From an uncultured Bacillota bacterium (GTDB lineage Bacteria; Bacillota; Limnochordia; Limnochordales; ZCTH02-B6), in contig CALFSR010000223.1 in assembly GCA_937916565.1 (NCBI GenBank), forward strand, positions 1 through 8,938: a stretch of DNA of 8,938 nucleotides. The letters are read 5' to 3'. Positions 6,092 to 8,938 of the stretch are shown piece after piece (within the stretch, counting starts at the first letter, position 1; the number at the start of each line of letters is the position of its first letter). Under the pieces are notes generated by a model. That model worked only from the letters and a program-made list of their open reading frames with translations. It was not told where the DNA came from and searched no databases. Both the position numbers and the translations under genes were made by a program.

Positions 6092-7609
6092 ATGTCCCGG
6101 CTCCGAGCTCCCTCCCCGTTCCCACCGGAGCCTGTGCGTGAGTTGATGCTCAGCGCACTACCATCTGAGCTATCGCTCGACGGCAAGCCCCCGAGCTTCC
6201 GCTACGTCTACTTGCCGGCGTCGCACGTCAAAGCGCTGCACCCAGCGGCCTCGGTGGTCGCCGGTATGCGCGGGGCCGGCAAAAGCTTCTGGTGGGCCGC
6301 ATTGCAGGAGCCTCAGATCCGTGCCTTGGTGGCTCAACTGGACCCCAGGGCCGAGGTGCTTGAGGAAAGCTTGATTGCAGTCGGTTTCGGCGAGCGACCC
6401 AACATTGAACGGTATCCAAGCCGCGACGTGTTGGAGAAACTACTTCGCCTAGAGGGCGTCACGTCGCGCCTCATTTGGCGAACGGTCGTCGCGCACAACC
6501 TGCCACCAGCTCAGAATCCCGTGGCACATCTGTCAAACTGGGAGGAACGGGTGCACTGGGTAAGGGACAATCCGGAAGCTGTCGATCGGTTGCTTGAGGC
6601 CGCCGACACGGAACTCGAGCGCACCAACAAATGGTTTCTCATTCTCTTTGACGCGCTCGACCGCAGTGCGAGCACCTGGCGGGACATCCGTCTCTTGACC
6701 CGGGGGCTGCTCGAAACCACGCTGGACTTTCGGGTGTACCGTCGTTTAAGAGTCAAATGCTTCATGCGCATCGACCAGCTAGAGGACAAGCACGTCGTGG
6801 ACTTCCCCGATGCTTCCAAAGTCACGGGCTCCCCGGTCGAGTTGACATGGCCTGTTGCTGATCTTTACGGCCTGTTCTGGCAGTATGTCGCTAACTCGAG
6901 CGATCCGTGGGTTGACGAGTTTCGGGAGATCGCCCAAGCACAGTTCGGCGTTGAATGGCTCACCACCGAACTAAGCGCGGAGCAGGTTTGGCGTATGTCG
7001 CCGGACTCCGTGCATAACCAGGAACGGCAACGACATTTGGTGCACGCAATCGCTGGCCCGTGGATGGGCCGTGACCACCGGCGGGGCTTCCCGTATACAT
7101 GGATTCCCGGCCACCTTGCGGACGCCCATGGGCGCGTGAGCCCTCGCTCATTTCTTGCCGCATTGCGGGAAGCGGCCGAAGACACCAACAGCCGGTATCC
7201 GGGCCACTCGTACGCCCTGCACTACGAAAGCATCAAGCGGGGCGTTCAGCGAGCCTCTGATATCCGCGTTCGTGAGTTGGAGAAGGACTACGCTTGGGTC
7301 GACCGTCTGATGCAACCGCTGCGAGGACTGACCGTACCGTGCCGTTTCGAGGAAATACGCTCGCGGTGGGTAGAGGCCGACGTATTCCGTAGAGTGACGG
7401 AGAAACTCGAACCGCGAGGCGAGTTCGTACCGCCCCCCGACCTACCGGACGCGGAGCCGGACGAGCTTCGGCTTCGGCTCGAGCAGCTTGGGATCTTCCT
7501 GCGCATGGGCGATGGTCGCGTGAACATCCCCGACGTCTTCCGCGTCGGCTACGGTCTCGGCCGCAAGGGCGGGGTAAGACCGTTGCAGAAAGCCTCCGTC
7601 CATCCGTGA
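6092..7609 (+). CDS. P-loop ATPase with possible C-terminal winged helix, third gene of the HEPN-NTPase operon
   Basis: The protein has 505 residues from ATG 6092. Numbering below counts from an in-frame ATG at 6086, two residues earlier. Walker A is GMRGAGKS at 60-67 after a hydrophobic strand (ASVVA). Walker B is WFLILFDALD at 183-192 with D189 and D192. A following strand, LRVKCFMRIDQL at 221-232, could carry a sensor residue (R228). This order suits a STAND/AAA-type regulatory ATPase. A distinctive block at 323-360 (AGPWMGRD..RRGFPYTW, then SPRSFLAALREAA) looks conserved-like. Residues 420-495 resemble a winged helix ending in FRVGYGLGRKGG. ATG 6092 is preferred because GGAGG at 6080-6084 lies 7 bases upstream; ATG 6086 overlaps the previous TGA but sits only 1 base from that site. 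No membrane segment is seen. Role inferred: ATP-dependent sensor or switch working with the two upstream products. Confidence 0.82.
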   Translation: MSRLRAPSPFPPEPVRELMLSALPSELSLDGKPPSFRYVYLPASHVKALHPAASVVAGMRGAGKSFWWAALQEPQIRALVAQLDPRAEVLEESLIAVGFGERPNIERYPSRDVLEKLLRLEGVTSRLIWRTVVAHNLPPAQNPVAHLSNWEERVHWVRDNPEAVDRLLEAADTELERTNKWFLILFDALDRSASTWRDIRLLTRGLLETTLDFRVYRRLRVKCFMRIDQLEDKHVVDFPDASKVTGSPVELTWPVADLYGLFWQYVANSSDPWVDEFREIAQAQFGVEWLTTELSAEQVWRMSPDSVHNQERQRHLVHAIAGPWMGRDHRRGFPYTWIPGHLADAHGRVSPRSFLAALREAAEDTNSRYPGHSYALHYESIKRGVQRASDIRVRELEKDYAWVDRLMQPLRGLTVPCRFEEIRSRWVEADVFRRVTEKLEPRGEFVPPPDLPDAEPDELRLRLEQLGIFLRMGDGRVNIPDVFRVGYGLGRKGGVRPLQKASVHP

Positions 7610-7651
7610 TCAGGCCCTCCAGCCGCCCAAGCGCGGAGTTACGGCGGCCGG

Positions 7652-7668
7652 TGCGAAGGGGATTCGCA
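7652..7668. repeat. Small perfect hairpin TGCGAA-GGGGA-TTCGCA
   Basis: TGCGAA (7652-7657) and TTCGCA (7663-7668) pair perfectly across a 5-base loop. An alternative pairing, GGGAT 7659-7663 with ATCCC 7668-7672, overlaps it, so the two are mutually exclusive. It lies 43 bases after the operon stop codon and lacks a T tract. Confidence 0.5.
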
Positions 7669-7801
7669 TCCCGGGTTCCCTCGTACCGACCCCGGCGCCT
7701 GAGCCACCAAAGGTGCCAGGGATTCGTGCGACGGCCCGAGAGGGCAGGGTTTTGTGTCGCACATGGAAGGAATTCTCCTGAGATGCCAGAAGGTTGGTGT
7801 T

Positions 7802-7833
7802 GACACACTCGACTTAGTCAACCAGCGTGTGTC
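7802..7833 (+). terminator. Inverted repeat with following T-rich run: possible terminator or operator
   Basis: GACACAC (7802-7808) pairs with GTGTGTC (7827-7833) over an 18-base loop that itself holds the near-palindrome GACTTAGTC (7811-7819). It is followed by GGCTTTCTTT. The stem plus T-rich tail suggests termination of transcription from the upstream operon. An overlapping TTGACA at 7800-7805 is a perfect -35 hexamer but has no good -10 at 16-18 bases. An operator for the downstream transporter gene is the alternative reading. Confidence 0.4.
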
Positions 7834-7874
7834 GGCTTTCTTTAAATATGGCCGTGAAAGGAGTTGGGGATGGG

Positions 7875-8938
7875 ATGCAACGGTTGGGCCGCACGTTGCC
7901 CGTGCTGGTAGGACTTGTGCTCGTCCTTGCGGCCGGCGCGCTGGCGGAAACGCCCCGCTACGGCGGAACGTGGATGGGGGTCATCGCCAACGACCCGCCG
8001 ACTTTGGACCCGGCGTACTCGGTCGCCGCGGTCGACGGTACGCTGATCGCGTTGCTCTACGACGGCCTCATCGGTTTCGATTCGGAGGGCCGCCCCGTTC
8101 CCAACTTGGCCGCGAGCTGGGAGACGAGCGCGGACAATCGCACGTACACCTTCCACCTGGTGAACAACGCGTACTTCCACAACGGCAAGCACTTTACCGC
8201 GGCCGACGTGAAGTACTCCTTCGAGCGGGTTCTGCACCCCGCCACGGCGTCGCCCCGCACGTGGGTGCTGGATCGGATCGAGGGCGCCAAGCAGTTCATG
8301 GCCGGCGAGGCCAGCGAGGTTTCCGGGATCCGGATCATCGATGACTACACCATCCAGATCACGCTGGAGGAGCCTTTCGCCCCGTTCCTGACCATGCTGG
8401 GCATGCCGGCGGCGCACATCGTCGACCGCACCGAGATCGAGAAGTACGCCGACCCGCGGACCGACTACGCGTTCCGGCCCGTGGGCACAGGCCCGTTCAA
8501 GTTCGTGAGCTTTAACCCGGGCGATCGCATCACGCTGGCCGCCAATGAAACCTACCATTACGGGCGACCGTACCTGGACGGCATCGTGTACCGGGTCATC
8601 TCCGACCAGGCCACCATCATCGCGGAGTTTGAAGCCGGCACGCTGCATGCGGTGGGCCTGTCCGCCACCGACCTGCCGCGGTTCCGCATGGACCCGCGCT
8701 ACCGGGACTACATCCAGACCCAGAACAACTTCTGGCTTTACTTCATCGGCCTGAACGCCACCCGGCCGCCCTTTGACGACGTGCGGGTGCGGCAGGCCGT
8801 CAGCTGGGCGGTGGACCGGGAGCTGCTCGCGGAAACCGTCGTCAAGGACACCCGCATTCCCGCCAAGGGCCCGATCCCGCCTGGGCTCGACGGCTACCGG
8901 GAGGACCTGGTGGGCTACGGATACGACCCCGAAAAGGC
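7875..8938 (+). CDS. Family 5 extracellular solute-binding protein, oligopeptide/dipeptide ABC transporter type (partial, C-terminus off the right edge)
   Basis: Translation from ATG 7875 stays open to the window end (354 codons visible; the family is usually 500-600 residues). A signal peptide is clear: short basic start MQRLGR, hydrophobic core LPVLVGLVLVLAAG, and a signal peptidase I-like site ALA before ETPRYGG at about residue 24. The mature protein shows the SBP_bac_5 pattern: YGGTW, DPPTLDPAYS, LLYDGLIGFDSEGRPVPNLAASWE, TYTFHL, YFHNGKHFTAADVKYSFERV, and later GTGPFKF and DDVRVRQAVSWAVDRELL. Such proteins bind peptides or other solutes outside the membrane and deliver them to a permease, whose genes are presumably beyond the edge. 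AAGGAG at 7858-7863 is 11 bases before ATG 7875. In-frame ATG 7848 and GTG 7854 are alternatives, but they lack a ribosome site and lengthen the signal peptide. Unusually, it lacks a lipobox cysteine. Confidence 0.92.
   Translation, partial: MQRLGRTLPVLVGLVLVLAAGALAETPRYGGTWMGVIANDPPTLDPAYSVAAVDGTLIALLYDGLIGFDSEGRPVPNLAASWETSADNRTYTFHLVNNAYFHNGKHFTAADVKYSFERVLHPATASPRTWVLDRIEGAKQFMAGEASEVSGIRIIDDYTIQITLEEPFAPFLTMLGMPAAHIVDRTEIEKYADPRTDYAFRPVGTGPFKFVSFNPGDRITLAANETYHYGRPYLDGIVYRVISDQATIIAEFEAGTLHAVGLSATDLPRFRMDPRYRDYIQTQNNFWLYFIGLNATRPPFDDVRVRQAVSWAVDRELLAETVVKDTRIPAKGPIPPGLDGYREDLVGYGYDPEK

Larger units (their letters stand above)
7610..7874. other. Spacer between the HEPN-NTPase operon and the solute-binding protein gene
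   Basis: 265 bases without a convincing gene. It holds a possible weak stem (GCCGCC 7622-7627 with GGCGGC 7643-7648), a perfect small hairpin at 7652-7668, an imperfect repeat pair (7650-7668 and 7712-7730) and a larger inverted repeat at 7802-7833. A T-rich patch (7837-7849) comes just before the ribosome site of the solute-binding gene and could contain its -10 box, but no paired -35 is clear. Confidence 0.55.

Noticed and set aside
7650..7705. Possible tRNA or tRNA remnant (GGGATTCGCATCCC and CCACCA-like bases)
   Set aside because: The T-loop consensus TTCGAAT is not present in the right place, no acceptor, D-arm and anticodon stems can be drawn on either strand, and the CCA is not adjacent to a paired acceptor stem.
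7233..7808. 191-codon minus-strand open frame over the end of the third operon gene and the spacer
   Set aside because: Antisense to the ATPase C-terminal region, no ribosome site, arginine-rich, no recognisable domain.
1..8938. CRISPR array, insertion sequence or integrase
   Set aside because: No regularly spaced repeats with unique spacers, no transposase or recombinase motifs, and no terminal inverted repeats with target duplications were seen on either strand.

Overview
The window looks like chromosomal DNA from a high-GC bacterium. A high-GC Bacillota lineage (Symbiobacterium, Limnochordia or Thermaerobacter type) is my best guess, at moderate confidence. The reasons are strong AGGAGG-type Shine-Dalgarno sites, use of GTG and TTG starts, an NfrA-type flavin oxidoreductase, and GC near 70% in most genes. 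This is inference from gene content; no marker gene is present.

Left part (1-3966), ordinary genes. A partial PaaI-type hotdog thioesterase runs off the left edge on the minus strand. It is divergent from an NfrA-type nitroreductase on the plus strand, and a leader with a good promoter candidate lies between them. The nitroreductase ends in a 33-bp direct repeat that spans its stop codon. It then meets a convergent minus-strand unit across a perfect 13-bp hairpin that can serve as a terminator. That unit is a MscS-type mechanosensitive channel followed 49 bp later by a class III PLP aminotransferase of the taurine/omega-amino acid type with a TTG start.

Middle part (3967-7609), the most interesting region. 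A 354-bp spacer with short repeats leads into a compact plus-strand operon of three genes with visibly lower GC than their neighbours. They are: (A) a 150-residue HEPN-like protein with an R-x5-H motif; (B) a 439-residue ParA/MinD-like NTPase whose P-loop reads KGGMGRST, with arginine in place of the usual lysine; and (C) a roughly 505-residue P-loop ATPase with Walker A GMRGAGKS, a clear Walker B and a possible C-terminal winged helix. Genes A and B overlap by ATGA, and B and C are two bases apart, so the three are probably co-translated. I match this set to no named system. It looks like a nucleotide-regulated conflict or defence module: a candidate RNase effector (A) controlled by two NTPases (B and C). 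That role is inference from domain types and layout.

Right part (7610-8938). A 265-bp spacer holds hairpins, an imperfect repeat pair and a terminator-like or operator-like inverted repeat. It is followed by a partial family 5 extracellular solute-binding protein (oligopeptide/dipeptide ABC transporter type) running off the right edge. That protein has a cleavable signal peptide and no lipobox cysteine. No tRNA, rRNA, CRISPR array or insertion sequence was seen.
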